The position numbers and the translations under genes are program-made. From positions 744,001 to 808,000 of the forward strand of contig JADKKA010000022.1 of NCBI GenBank assembly GCA_016720745.1: a DNA stretch of 64,000 bases, read 5' to 3'. Position 1 is the first letter of the stretch. Each line of letters opens with the position of its first letter. The notes under the pieces were generated by a model, which saw only the letters and a list, made by a program, of their open reading frames with translations, was not told the origin of the DNA and made no database searches. Shown one piece after another: positions 54,560 through 63,328 of this stretch. The DNA comes from Chitinophagaceae bacterium. GTDB taxonomy: Bacteria; Bacteroidota; Bacteroidia; Chitinophagales; Chitinophagaceae.

Positions 54560-57202
54560 ATGACCAATTTTGAAACCAGGTATAAATTCCTGTTACAGCT
54601 CGCCTCAGACGGGCTGATTATTTACGACAAGGAAGGGAAAATCATTGATTTTAATGAAGGCGCATATACGCACCTGGGTTATTCCAGGGAGGAATTTGCC
54701 GCATTATATGTTCAGGACCTCATTCTGGAAGCGGACATGAAAAAAAGGCCGCTTGATTTTAATGCAATCAGCGTTGCTGGTAAAGTAACTGATTACAGAA
54801 AAATCAGGACCAAAGACAAAGGGATTTATGTGATAGAAGTAAGCACGGTGATGCTGCCGGATGGAAACTATATGGCACTGGCTAAGGATATTACTGAAAA
54901 AGCCAGGATCGAGAATGATCTGAAAATGAAAGACCATGCCATCGCTTCTGCTGTATCCGGTATCGGTATCGCCGATTTACAAGGACAAATTATTTACGTG
55001 AATGAAGCAGTTTGTAAACTGTGGGGTGCAAAAAACCGTGAAATGTTCATTGGAAGAAATGTGGCTGAAATGTTTGATTCTGTTCAGATCAATGAGATGA
55101 TGTCGCAGGTAGTTGAAAAAGGGGTAGAATACCGTGAAACAAAAGCAAGGCGGCTGGATGGTAGTTTATTTGATGTGGCCTATACAGGAAGTACTGTAAG
55201 AAACAAATACGGTCAGCCGCTGTTTTTATTCGGTTCATTTATTGATATTACTTCCCGCAAGCAGGCCGAAAATAAATTGTCGGAAAAGTATGCCCAGTTC
55301 AAATTTTTGTATGAGTTAACTGATGCTATCAGCCGGGCCAATGAACTGGATGATATTTATGAATTGACCATCCGGGGTCTCCTGCAACAGGTAAACGCCG
55401 ACCGGGCATCCATTCTTCAGTTTAATGATAAAGGGGTATTGGAGTTCAGGGCTTCCTTTGGTTTATCAGAGCATTATAAAGAACTGGCTGCCCATCACTG
55501 TCCATGGGAAAGAGATGTAAAGGATCCTGTTCCCATCCTGGTAGAAGATGTTGCTTACGATGAAAGCCTGCGTGATTTTTTACCTACCATCAAAAAAGAA
55601 GGAATCACCGCCTTAGGATTTATTCCACTGGTTTATTCTGGCAGGCTCCTTGGAAAATTCATGGTGTATTATAACCAGGTGCACGTTTTTACAGAAGAGG
55701 AAATCAGGCTGTTACAGACCATTGCGAGTGAAGTGGCTTTTGCCATCGGGGAAAAAATGAGTGAACTGGCCCTGCGTGACAGTGAACAGCTTTACCGGAA
55801 CGTTGTGGATAGCAGTAAGGAAGTGATTTTCCAGCTCGATCCCGGCGGACACTGGATTTTTTTGAACAGGGCCTGGACGGAAATATTCGGTTATACCAGG
55901 GAAGAAAGTCTTGGGAAAAGTTTTATAGCTTTTATTCATCCGGATGACCGGGAAAAGACCAGTGAACTTTTTCAGCGGATCTTTATTCAGACTTCACAAC
56001 CCCATTCATTGGAATTGCGGATGATCACCGCATCAGGACAGGTTTGCTGGATCGAATTCAACGGAAGTACATTACAGGATGATAAAGGTTCGATCATCTG
56101 CGTATCAGGCATCCTGCATGATATCACCGCCTCCAAACTGGCCAGAGAGGAAATCATCAGGGAGAAAGACCTGTCAGATTCCATCATCAATACATTGCCG
56201 GGAATTTTTTATATCTATAACAGTTCCGGACAGTTTTACCGCTGGAACCATAATCTGGAAAAAGTAACCGGATATAGTACTGAGGAAATTGCAGGTATGT
56301 CGCCCCTTAGTTTTTTTGCAGAACCTGACCAGGATTATATGGCGGAAAAAAGCAAGCTGACATTCATAGATGGGACAGCCAGTGCAGAGTCATTTCTTTA
56401 TACAAAACAGCAGGAAAAAATTCCTTATTATTTCAATTGCATCCTTGTTAATTATCAGGGAGAACGTTGTGCCATGGGGATGGGGATTGATATGACAGAA
56501 AGGAAAAAAGTGGAAAAACAGCTGGAAGAATCCACTTTACAATTAAGGGAATTATCGGCACACTTGCAGGATGTCAGGGAAGAAGAAAGAGCCACGATTG
56601 CCAGGGAAATTCATGATGAACTGGGGCAACAATTGACCGTTCTGCGTTTTGATATGTCCTGGATCGAATCCAGGATAAAAGCAGAAGATCCGCTGCTTCG
56701 GGAAAAAATGGAAAATATACAGGCCCTGCTCGAGAAAGCCATGTTTACCGTACGAAAACTTTCATCCGAGCTGCGTCCTAGTATGCTGGATGACCTGGGG
56801 CTGGCCGACACCATCGAGTGGTACCTGCAGGATTACAGAAGCCGTTTTGGCATCCAGACTTATTTTCAAAATGAACTGTTGCACGAACAGGTGCCTGATA
56901 AAGCAAGAACCGCATTATTCCGGATTTTCCAGGAATCACTCACAAATGTTATCCGCCATGCGAGGGCCAGTAAAATATGGGTGAATCTCAGTTCTACGGA
57001 TGATATTGTGGTGCTGCGGATTGTTGATAATGGCTGTGGTTTTAATATGGAAGAAGTAGCGAGAAAGAAAACACTTGGATTGATCGGAATGAAGGAAAGA
57101 TCATTGTTAATGGGGGGGAAGTGCCAGGTGGAAAGTCAGAAAGGAAATGGGACTGTGATTACTGTAACTGCTTCCCTGACACCTGTTGTATCCGCTTTAT
57201 AA
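54560..57202 (+). CDS. Orphan PAS/GAF sensor histidine kinase (HisKA_3, NarX/DegS type)
   Basis: 880 residues from the ATG at 54560, which sits right before the first PAS domain; in-frame starts at 54446 (TTG) and 54479 (ATG) would add an N-terminal stretch without a domain. Order (approximate): PAS 5-110, PAS 125-235, GAF 245-415, PAS 420-535, PAS 545-650, HisKA_3 672-740 with H685 in AREIHDELGQQ, HATPase 785-875 (NVIRHARASK, VDNGCGFN, GLIGMKER). No transmembrane segment is visible, so it is a cytoplasmic kinase. No response regulator is adjacent; a LuxR-type partner elsewhere is expected. Confidence 0.85.
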   Translation: MTNFETRYKFLLQLASDGLIIYDKEGKIIDFNEGAYTHLGYSREEFAALYVQDLILEADMKKRPLDFNAISVAGKVTDYRKIRTKDKGIYVIEVSTVMLPDGNYMALAKDITEKARIENDLKMKDHAIASAVSGIGIADLQGQIIYVNEAVCKLWGAKNREMFIGRNVAEMFDSVQINEMMSQVVEKGVEYRETKARRLDGSLFDVAYTGSTVRNKYGQPLFLFGSFIDITSRKQAENKLSEKYAQFKFLYELTDAISRANELDDIYELTIRGLLQQVNADRASILQFNDKGVLEFRASFGLSEHYKELAAHHCPWERDVKDPVPILVEDVAYDESLRDFLPTIKKEGITALGFIPLVYSGRLLGKFMVYYNQVHVFTEEEIRLLQTIASEVAFAIGEKMSELALRDSEQLYRNVVDSSKEVIFQLDPGGHWIFLNRAWTEIFGYTREESLGKSFIAFIHPDDREKTSELFQRIFIQTSQPHSLELRMITASGQVCWIEFNGSTLQDDKGSIICVSGILHDITASKLAREEIIREKDLSDSIINTLPGIFYIYNSSGQFYRWNHNLEKVTGYSTEEIAGMSPLSFFAEPDQDYMAEKSKLTFIDGTASAESFLYTKQQEKIPYYFNCILVNYQGERCAMGMGIDMTERKKVEKQLEESTLQLRELSAHLQDVREEERATIAREIHDELGQQLTVLRFDMSWIESRIKAEDPLLREKMENIQALLEKAMFTVRKLSSELRPSMLDDLGLADTIEWYLQDYRSRFGIQTYFQNELLHEQVPDKARTALFRIFQESLTNVIRHARASKIWVNLSSTDDIVVLRIVDNGCGFNMEEVARKKTLGLIGMKERSLLMGGKCQVESQKGNGTVITVTASLTPVVSAL

Positions 57203-57207
57203 AATAA

Positions 57208-57231
57208 CAGTGCCGCCCGAAGGCGGCACTG
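57208..57231. terminator. Perfect hairpin between convergent genes
   Basis: CAGTGCCGCC (57208-57217) and GGCGGCACTG (57222-57231) form a 10-bp stem with a CGAA tetraloop, 5 bases after the kinase stop. The T-run is weak, but position and stability suggest a terminator or an mRNA 3'-end stabiliser for both genes. Confidence 0.65.
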
Positions 57232-57248
57232 CATGGTTATTGATATTG

Positions 57249-57686
57249 TCAGAATCTTTGACGATCATTTCCCCTGCCACGGTCACGATCCCGATCTCTG
57301 TCATTGTCATCATTGCGGCCTTTTTCATACCAGTCATCATCATCCCTTTCAAAACGGCCAAATCCATTTACTTCTTTGATTCGGACATCACCAAAGCGGT
57401 TGATGAGAATCCTGATATCATTCCTCTTCAGGAAAAAGGAAGTCGAGCTGACCATTTTTTCTCTTTGCTGGTAATAACCCCGGCGCATTTCAAACACCTG
57501 TACAGAGTGGTAACCTTTTGACAGGTTGCGCAGGCTGATCTGGCTGTTATTACTGAAGAAAGCCTTTCCGTCGATCACTACTTTGTAGTTGCTCATGCTG
57601 GTGAGTGTAACCACAGGCCTGGGATCGGCCGCCAGTAAGGCGAAGGAAAGAAACAGGCCGCTCAAGAGAGTAAAAATCTTTTTCAT
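57249..57686 (-). CDS. Small exported protein with an Asp/Arg-rich tail
   Basis: 145 residues with a signal peptide (KKIFTLLSGLFLSFALLA). The folded part (about 25-110) is beta-rich, with VVIDGKAFFSNNSQISLRNLSKGYHSVQVFEM. The last ~30 residues are low-complexity, dominated by Asp, Arg and Gly (DRDRDRDRGRGND). No enzymatic motif is seen. It could be a cell-envelope or surface-associated protein. It stands alone, with an intergenic region of 362 bases upstream. Confidence 0.7.
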   Translation of the reverse strand: MKKIFTLLSGLFLSFALLAADPRPVVTLTSMSNYKVVIDGKAFFSNNSQISLRNLSKGYHSVQVFEMRRGYYQQREKMVSSTSFFLKRNDIRILINRFGDVRIKEVNGFGRFERDDDDWYEKGRNDDNDRDRDRDRGRGNDRQRF

Positions 57687-58048
57687 AGTACGTTCAATTT
57701 AATTGTGTTGTCCGGCATCCCGGGCGATGGCTGGACTTTTTTGTTTGTTGCCCGGTTACTGGTATAATTCCAAACAGGATGCCAGTATGCCAATTCCGGT
57801 AAAATAAATTGTTAATGCATCAATCTGAATAGAAAGACATACTTAGAATGAACTCTTCATTGTAAAAGATTATCTTAAAAACAGCATGGCTGCGCTGGTT
57901 TTTTAAATTGACACCTGTAGCAGATTACAGCTTTACTGATGCGTTTGCAGAAAAAAATAAAGAGAATAATTTTCTAAGGAATGATGGAGCAGCAGATTGA
58001 AACTGTCTATTTACTCCTTTGGGTATAGATCCTTAGCCTGACAAATGG
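57687..58048. other. Intergenic region of 362 bases without a recognisable gene
   Basis: No coding frame of note is seen. A weak hairpin followed by a T-run (57877-57904, AAAAACAGC facing GCTGGTTTTTT) lies inside; it belongs to no obvious gene. The region also has to hold the promoter of the Asp/Arg-rich protein, but no exact TAnnTTTG box was found. Confidence 0.5.
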
Positions 58049-58558
58049 TTATAGATCTTTTTGAAGGATCACAAAATGAAATGGAATTTTAACGATCTCG
58101 TAGGAGGGCGCTGTGTAAGATGCTGTCATACCGGTATCATAGTATCCACGGCGCAGGTACCAGTCGATTAATTCTTTCCGCAAATGAATTACCCGCATAA
58201 TGATGGACCGGCAACCCATCTGCCTGGCCTGATCTTCTGCTGCCAGCATCAATTGCTTACCGGTTCCACGGGTCTGCAGATCCGGATGCACACTCAGCAT
58301 ACCCAGGTATAATTGATCCCCCCGCTTTTCCAGAAAAACAGATCCTTCTGTTTGCTGTTCTTCATTAACTGATAGCAAAAAAACAACCCCCGGTTTTTGG
58401 ATCAGGGCTTCCAGATCGGGGAGGAGGATCCGGTACTCACCGCCAATAATATCCGCTTCCGTTGTCCAGCCTTTCTTAGATTGATCTCCACGGTAAGCAC
58501 TGTTAATCAGCTTCACCATCTCAGGAGCATCGGTCAGTTGGGCAATTTTGATAGGCAT
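58049..58558 (-). CDS. GNAT family N-acetyltransferase
   Basis: 169 residues with the acetyl-CoA-binding motif HPDLQTRGTGKQLM, the preceding LYLGMLSV strand and the terminal RRGYYDTG segment. The acceptor is unknown. A perfect -7 box ends 5 bases before the ATG. It is transcribed alone, 45 bases from the thioredoxin-like gene on the same strand. Confidence 0.9.
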   Translation of the reverse strand: MPIKIAQLTDAPEMVKLINSAYRGDQSKKGWTTEADIIGGEYRILLPDLEALIQKPGVVFLLSVNEEQQTEGSVFLEKRGDQLYLGMLSVHPDLQTRGTGKQLMLAAEDQARQMGCRSIIMRVIHLRKELIDWYLRRGYYDTGMTASYTAPSYEIVKIPFHFVILQKDL

Positions 58559-58562
58559 GAAA

Positions 58563-58570
58563 CAAAGGTA
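58563..58570 (-). promoter_or_regulatory. -7 promoter box abutting the GNAT start codon
   Basis: The minus strand reads TACCTTTG, with its last G 5 bases from the ATG at 58558; a leaderless transcript is likely if it is used. Confidence 0.5.
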
Positions 58571-58603
58571 GGCAGCGTTTTTAAAAAAATAGTAGCGGAA
58601 TGT

Positions 58604-59713
58604 TTACAGGTAAGTCCGGATCATTTCCTCCAGTGTTTCAGGAAAACCCTCACTTACCAATACTATATTACCAGTTCGGTTAACAAGAATATAAAGTGGA
58701 ACAGCCTGCAGGGAAAAATTATTTTTCATTTGCTCATTGCCCAGCGCCATTTTGAAACCGGGTTTGATTTTTTCTAATAATAACCTGGCCGTTTTCAGGT
58801 GCTCCGTCTGGTGGATGATGCCAATCACTTCCAATCCCGATGATTTGTATTTTTCATACAGCTCCTTAACCCGGGGCATGGAAGCCACGCAGGGACCACA
58901 CCATACTTCCCAAAAATCAAGTAAAATTAGTTTGCCTTTGAAGTCATCGGAGCTGAGAGGGCTGCCATCAAATCCTGTCAAACTGAAAGCAGGCAATTTT
59001 TTTCCCTGCAGGGCGAGTAGCTGTTTGTTAGGTGCATCCTCTTCCGGTTTATATCCTGCCGGATATCTCTCCTGTGAAAAATCATAAGCGATTCCTTCTT
59101 CATTGACCTGAATCCTGGAAACACTGTAATAAAGATCCTGCACTTTCCCCAAAGTTTCCTGGTGCTGTCTCACTGCGACAGGCAGGAAAGTTTTTTTGCT
59201 GATCGTGAGCTCCTTTGATCTTTTGATCACATCATAACGGGTAATATCAGGGAGCAATATCCTGAGATAATAATGCTGATCATCTTCATGAACCCGGAAA
59301 CCGGTTGCCGTACTGGTATCTATCCGCATCAAATCCTTCCAGATCAGTTGCCCACCCGGGTATCCCATGATGGCATCCAGCATTTCAGGTTGACTGTATT
59401 TTGTAAACTCCTTTTTCTCATGATCAATAAAGAAACTGTATTGTCCATCATAGATACTGGCGGTGCGGCCATTCTCAGGAGCTGCAAAAAAACGAAAGCC
59501 AAAGATCCGGTCAGCGGTATCTGCTGTAAGAGACACCCAACCCTGCATGGTTCTTATATGACCAGTTACAAGTGTATCATGTCTTACTGTATATGCCCGG
59601 ATATGCTTTATTGGCTGCTGTGCCTGAATGATCCCGCTTATAATTTTTTCTGGTTCCTGGGCATATAAGGCGGTTTGAAATATAAGTATTACCAATAGCA
59701 GGATAAATCGCAT
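58604..59713 (-). CDS. TlpA-type exported thioredoxin-family protein
   Basis: 369 residues from the ATG at 59711-59713 (a TTG lies 18 bases upstream), with a signal peptide (RFILLLVILIFQTALYA). Residues about 25-225 form an N-terminal LolA/DUF-like beta domain. Residues about 240-369 form a TlpA/ResA thioredoxin fold with the redox motif W271-C-G-P-C275 and cis-Pro in the AVPLYIL segment. It is a periplasmic thiol-disulfide oxidoreductase with a probable carrier or binding domain in front. Confidence 0.85.
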   Translation of the reverse strand: MRFILLLVILIFQTALYAQEPEKIISGIIQAQQPIKHIRAYTVRHDTLVTGHIRTMQGWVSLTADTADRIFGFRFFAAPENGRTASIYDGQYSFFIDHEKKEFTKYSQPEMLDAIMGYPGGQLIWKDLMRIDTSTATGFRVHEDDQHYYLRILLPDITRYDVIKRSKELTISKKTFLPVAVRQHQETLGKVQDLYYSVSRIQVNEEGIAYDFSQERYPAGYKPEEDAPNKQLLALQGKKLPAFSLTGFDGSPLSSDDFKGKLILLDFWEVWCGPCVASMPRVKELYEKYKSSGLEVIGIIHQTEHLKTARLLLEKIKPGFKMALGNEQMKNNFSLQAVPLYILVNRTGNIVLVSEGFPETLEEMIRTYL

Positions 59714-59824
59714 GGCCTTTTTAATATTCAAAGTACGAAATGTTTCGTTTATTATAAGATATTTCAGATTATTCAGGAAGGGAGGTTCATTGTAGTTACT
59801 GACGGATCCTGAAAAGGGATTTCA

Positions 59825-60568
59825 TTACTGACAAACATAACCACCATCTGCACTCAGCAGGCTGCCGGTTACAAAAGAACTTTCATCGGATAACAGAAAA
59901 GCTACCGCAGCTGCAATCTCCTCCGGCTTACCGATCCTGCCAGCGGGTTGAATTGTATTCAGGTCTGACATAATTTTTTGAGTGTCCTGCCCGCTGATCC
60001 GGGCATAGTGATCTACCGCTTTATCCAGCAGGGGAGTATCAATGGTACCCGGACAAATACAATTCACCCGGATATGAAAAGGGGCATAATCAATCGCCGT
60101 GCTTTTGGCCAGTTGCGCCACGGCGCCCTTGGTCATTCCATATGCAGAGCTGCTGGCCTTACCCACAAAACTCTGATCGGAACCCATGAGAACGATACTC
60201 CCTTTCTGCTGCTCCCGCATATGAGGAAGTACAGCCTGCAAAATGAAATAAGTTCCCTTGATATTAATATCCACCAGGCGATCCAGTTCCTCGTCACTGG
60301 TTTGTTCAATGGTCGCAAACAAATGCACCCCCGCATTGGAAAATAGCAAATCAATCCGGCCTTCGGTATTTACAATCTGCTGAACAGCCTCGCGGATGGC
60401 CTGCCGGTCACGCATATCACAATGGATATACACTCCGATCTCATCATTCTGCTCCATGATATCCAGGTTATAAACCCTGCATCCCTTTTGATGCATCAGT
60501 AAACGGGTTGCTTTTCCAATACCGGATGAGGCGCCGGTAATAATCAGAACGGGTTGGTTGGTAGGCAT
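59825..60568 (-). CDS. SDR family NAD(P)-dependent oxidoreductase
   Basis: A complete 247-residue classical SDR. Cofactor motif TGASSGIGKATRLL, NAG motif in LLFSNAGVH, and the catalytic YGMTK (Tyr and Lys) preceded by Ser in GSDQSF are all present. The end GSLLSADGGYV is standard. It oxidises or reduces an alcohol or ketone; substrate unknown. It is separated from lepA by about 160 bases and is divergent from it. Confidence 0.9.
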   Translation of the reverse strand: MPTNQPVLIITGASSGIGKATRLLMHQKGCRVYNLDIMEQNDEIGVYIHCDMRDRQAIREAVQQIVNTEGRIDLLFSNAGVHLFATIEQTSDEELDRLVDINIKGTYFILQAVLPHMREQQKGSIVLMGSDQSFVGKASSSAYGMTKGAVAQLAKSTAIDYAPFHIRVNCICPGTIDTPLLDKAVDHYARISGQDTQKIMSDLNTIQPAGRIGKPEEIAAAVAFLLSDESSFVTGSLLSADGGYVCQ

Positions 60569-60669
60569 GAAAATTGTTTCTGCAGGGAAGTTAGGAAATT
60601 AAGGGTAGGCGGACTTCTGCGGCCCGGTTTTTCCCGTTCAGACAAAGCTTCAGGCTGGCCTAAAAACCG

Positions 60670-60677
60670 TACCTTTG
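60670..60677 (+). promoter_or_regulatory. -7 promoter box of lepA
   Basis: TACCTTTG is an exact TAnnTTTG match, 50 bases before the lepA ATG. The expected 5' leader carries a small hairpin (CCTGCC 60693-60698 with GGCAGG 60703-60708). Confidence 0.6.
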
Positions 60678-60692
60678 CACCTCTTGAAAAAT

Positions 60693-60708
60693 CCTGCCGA
60701 TTGGCAGG
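60693..60708 (+). promoter_or_regulatory. 5'-leader hairpin of lepA
   Basis: CCTGCC and GGCAGG pair around a GATT loop in the leader, 19 bases before the ATG. It may simply be a palindromic repeat remnant, since it resembles common GGCAGG-type elements. Confidence 0.35.
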
Positions 60709-60726
60709 CAGGGAGGCATCAAACAC

Positions 60727-62520
60727 ATGAAGAATATTCGTAATTTTTGTATCATCGCTCATATTGATCATGGTAAATCAACCCTGGCCGACAGGCTCTT
60801 ACAAAGTACCGGCACGATCACGGACCGTGATATGATGGACCAGGTGCTGGATGATATGGACCTGGAAAGAGAAAAAGGGATTACTATCAAAAGCCATGCA
60901 ATCCAGATCAATTATAAACACAAAGACGGACAGGAATATATCCTGAACCTGATTGATACACCCGGCCACGTGGACTTTAGCTACGAAGTGAGCAGGGCCC
61001 TCGCTGCCTGTGAAGGATGTCTTCTTTTAGTGGATGCAACACAAGGTATTCAGGCGCAGACTATCAGCAACTTATATCTGGCAATTGACAATGATCTTGA
61101 GATCATTCCTGTTGTCAATAAAATTGATATGGACGGCGCCATGATTGAAGAAGTGGAGGACCAGATTGTGGAGCTGATCGGTTGCAAAAGGGAGGATATC
61201 CTGCATGCAAGTGGTCGTACCGGTCTGGGCGTGGATAAAGTACTGGAATCAATTGTTGAAAGAATTCCGGCCCCAAAAGGTGATCCGCAAGCACCACTTC
61301 AGGCCCTGATCTTTGACTCTGTATTCAACTCCTTTCGCGGGATCATCGTTTATTACCGGATCCTGAATGGCTCCATCAAAAAAGGTGACCAGGTTAAGTT
61401 TGTCAGTACCGGTCAGGTTTATGGGGCTGATGAAGTGGGGATTTTGAAATTGAAAATGACAGAAAAACCGGCCGTGATGACCGGTGATGTGGGATATATC
61501 ATTACAGGGATCAAAGTGGCCAAGGAAGTAAAAGTGGGTGATACCATTACCCTGGCCAATAACCCGAATCCACAAATGATCCAGGGCTTTGAAGAAGTAA
61601 AGCCCATGGTATTCGCCGGTATTTTCCCGGTGAATACAGATGATTTTGAGGAACTGCGTGACTGCATGGATAAACTCCAGCTCAATGATGCCTCACTGAC
61701 CTATGAACTGGAAACTTCTCAGGCCCTGGGCTTTGGTTTCCGTTGCGGATTCCTGGGAATGCTGCACATGGAGATCATTCAGGAAAGGCTGGAAAGGGAA
61801 TTTAACCAGACAGTGATCACCACGGTGCCCAACGTGAGTTTTATTGCTTACACTACAAAGGGTGAGAAGGTGATCGTGAATAATCCGACTGAATTCCCTG
61901 ATCCGGTGAAAACAGAGCGTATTGAAGAGCCCTTTATCAAAGCTCAGATCATTTCCAAACCTGAATACATTGGTAATATCATGACCCTCTGTCTCGGCAA
62001 AAGAGGAATCCTCATGAACCAGAGCTACCTGACCCAAACCAGGGTAGAGCTGATCTTCGAAATGCCCCTGACTGAGATTGTATTTGATTTCTACGATAAA
62101 CTGAAGTCACAAACCCGGGGTTACGCCTCCTTCGATTACCATCCGATCGGTTACCGCGACAGTGATATCGTTAAGATGGATATCCTGCTCAACGGCGATA
62201 AAGTGGATGCCCTTTCTGCCCTGATCCACCGTAGCAGATCACATGATTTTGGCCGTAAACTTTGTGAGAAACTGAAAGAGCTGGTACCCAGACAACAATT
62301 CCAGATTGCCATTCAGGCCGCCATCGGTGCAAAAGTGGTCGCCCGTGAAAATATCTCTGCGATGCGGAAAGATGTAACGGCAAAATGTTATGGTGGTGAT
62401 ATCAGCCGGAAACGTAAACTCCTCGAAAAGCAAAAGGAAGGAAAGAAAAGAATGAGGCAGATCGGCAATGTGGAAGTGCCACAGGAAGCTTTTCTGGCCG
62501 TGCTGAAACTGGATGAGTAA
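60727..62520 (+). CDS. lepA: Elongation factor 4 (LepA)
   Basis: A complete 597-residue protein of the usual length. G1 AHIDHGKSTL, G3 DTPGH and G4 NKID are present, followed by domains II, III and V and the LepA-specific C-terminal domain (KCYGGDISRKRKLLEKQKEGKKRM). It is a ribosomal GTPase that back-translocates stalled ribosomes. It is probably the only gene of its transcript. Confidence 0.97.
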   Translation: MKNIRNFCIIAHIDHGKSTLADRLLQSTGTITDRDMMDQVLDDMDLEREKGITIKSHAIQINYKHKDGQEYILNLIDTPGHVDFSYEVSRALAACEGCLLLVDATQGIQAQTISNLYLAIDNDLEIIPVVNKIDMDGAMIEEVEDQIVELIGCKREDILHASGRTGLGVDKVLESIVERIPAPKGDPQAPLQALIFDSVFNSFRGIIVYYRILNGSIKKGDQVKFVSTGQVYGADEVGILKLKMTEKPAVMTGDVGYIITGIKVAKEVKVGDTITLANNPNPQMIQGFEEVKPMVFAGIFPVNTDDFEELRDCMDKLQLNDASLTYELETSQALGFGFRCGFLGMLHMEIIQERLEREFNQTVITTVPNVSFIAYTTKGEKVIVNNPTEFPDPVKTERIEEPFIKAQIISKPEYIGNIMTLCLGKRGILMNQSYLTQTRVELIFEMPLTEIVFDFYDKLKSQTRGYASFDYHPIGYRDSDIVKMDILLNGDKVDALSALIHRSRSHDFGRKLCEKLKELVPRQQFQIAIQAAIGAKVVARENISAMRKDVTAKCYGGDISRKRKLLEKQKEGKKRMRQIGNVEVPQEAFLAVLKLDE

Positions 62521-62554
62521 GACGTTAAACGTAGGACGTGAGATCTGAAACGTC
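62521..62554. repeat. GACGT-type short-period repeat
   Basis: The DNA right after the lepA stop has units GACGTTAAACGTAGGACGT and a later AAACGTC, a degenerate periodic pattern of the same style as the other intergenic repeats. Confidence 0.55.
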
Positions 62555-62577
62555 AAACCGGATACTTTCAAGCAAAC

Positions 62578-63324
62578 ATGAATTTTTCACAGCTCATAAG
62601 AAAGCCTTTTCGATGGCTTGGCCTGCTTCCGTTCAAAAAAAAGGAAGAGGAATGGGTGCCACCGGATATTGCAATGGATCCGGCCTTTCTATCCATTTAT
62701 AAAAGTATACAGCCCTATACAATGGTTGGGATAGAAAGATGTTATGCCCTTTACCAGTCAGTAAAATATATTGTTTCGGCAAATATCCCGGGCGATTTTG
62801 TTGAATGTGGTGTCTGGAAAGGTGGCAGTTCCATGCTGATGACATTAACGCTTCAGCAATTGGGTGTGAGCAACCGGAACATCTGGTTATATGATACTTT
62901 TTCAGGTATGACGAAACCTGGTGAAGAAGACGGAGAGACAGAGAAAAAAGAATGGGAAAAATTGCAAACCGGGGAAGACCAGAGTAACTGGTGCCTGGCA
63001 CTGGAAGATGAGGTTGCCGCTAACCTGCGGCTTACCAGGTATCCGGATACACAGCTGCATTTTGTAAAAGGGAAAGTTGAAGAGACCATTCCCGGGAAAA
63101 TACCGGATCAGATTGCCTTACTTAGACTGGATACAGATTGGTATGCTTCTACCCGCCATGAACTCATCCACCTGTATCCCCGGTTGCAAAAAAATGGGGT
63201 ACTGTTACTGGATGATTACGGTTACTGGCAAGGATCACGAAAAGCCACTGATGAGTATTTTCAAGACAAAGTTTTACTCCACCGGATTGATAATACCGGC
63301 AGGATCCTTTTAAAACAGCAATGA
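62578..63324 (+). CDS. TylF/MycF family O-methyltransferase
   Basis: A complete 248-residue protein. The SAM-binding segment DFVECGVWKGGSSM is present, and the metal and catalytic region LRLDTDWYASTRHELIHLYPRL and LLDDYGYWQGSRKA (Asp residues) is characteristic of macrocin-O-methyltransferase-like enzymes. It methylates a hydroxyl of a sugar or glycoside using SAM. It is convergent with the GT4 gene at 63329, so these two may mark the edge of a polysaccharide or secondary-metabolite gene cluster. Confidence 0.85.
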   Translation: MNFSQLIRKPFRWLGLLPFKKKEEEWVPPDIAMDPAFLSIYKSIQPYTMVGIERCYALYQSVKYIVSANIPGDFVECGVWKGGSSMLMTLTLQQLGVSNRNIWLYDTFSGMTKPGEEDGETEKKEWEKLQTGEDQSNWCLALEDEVAANLRLTRYPDTQLHFVKGKVEETIPGKIPDQIALLRLDTDWYASTRHELIHLYPRLQKNGVLLLDDYGYWQGSRKATDEYFQDKVLLHRIDNTGRILLKQQ

Positions 63325-63328
63325 CCGG

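Noticed and set aside
57877..57904. Hairpin with T-run in the 57.7-58.0 kb gap as a terminator
   Set aside because: The stem is weak and no adjacent gene ends there, so it is not annotated as a terminator.
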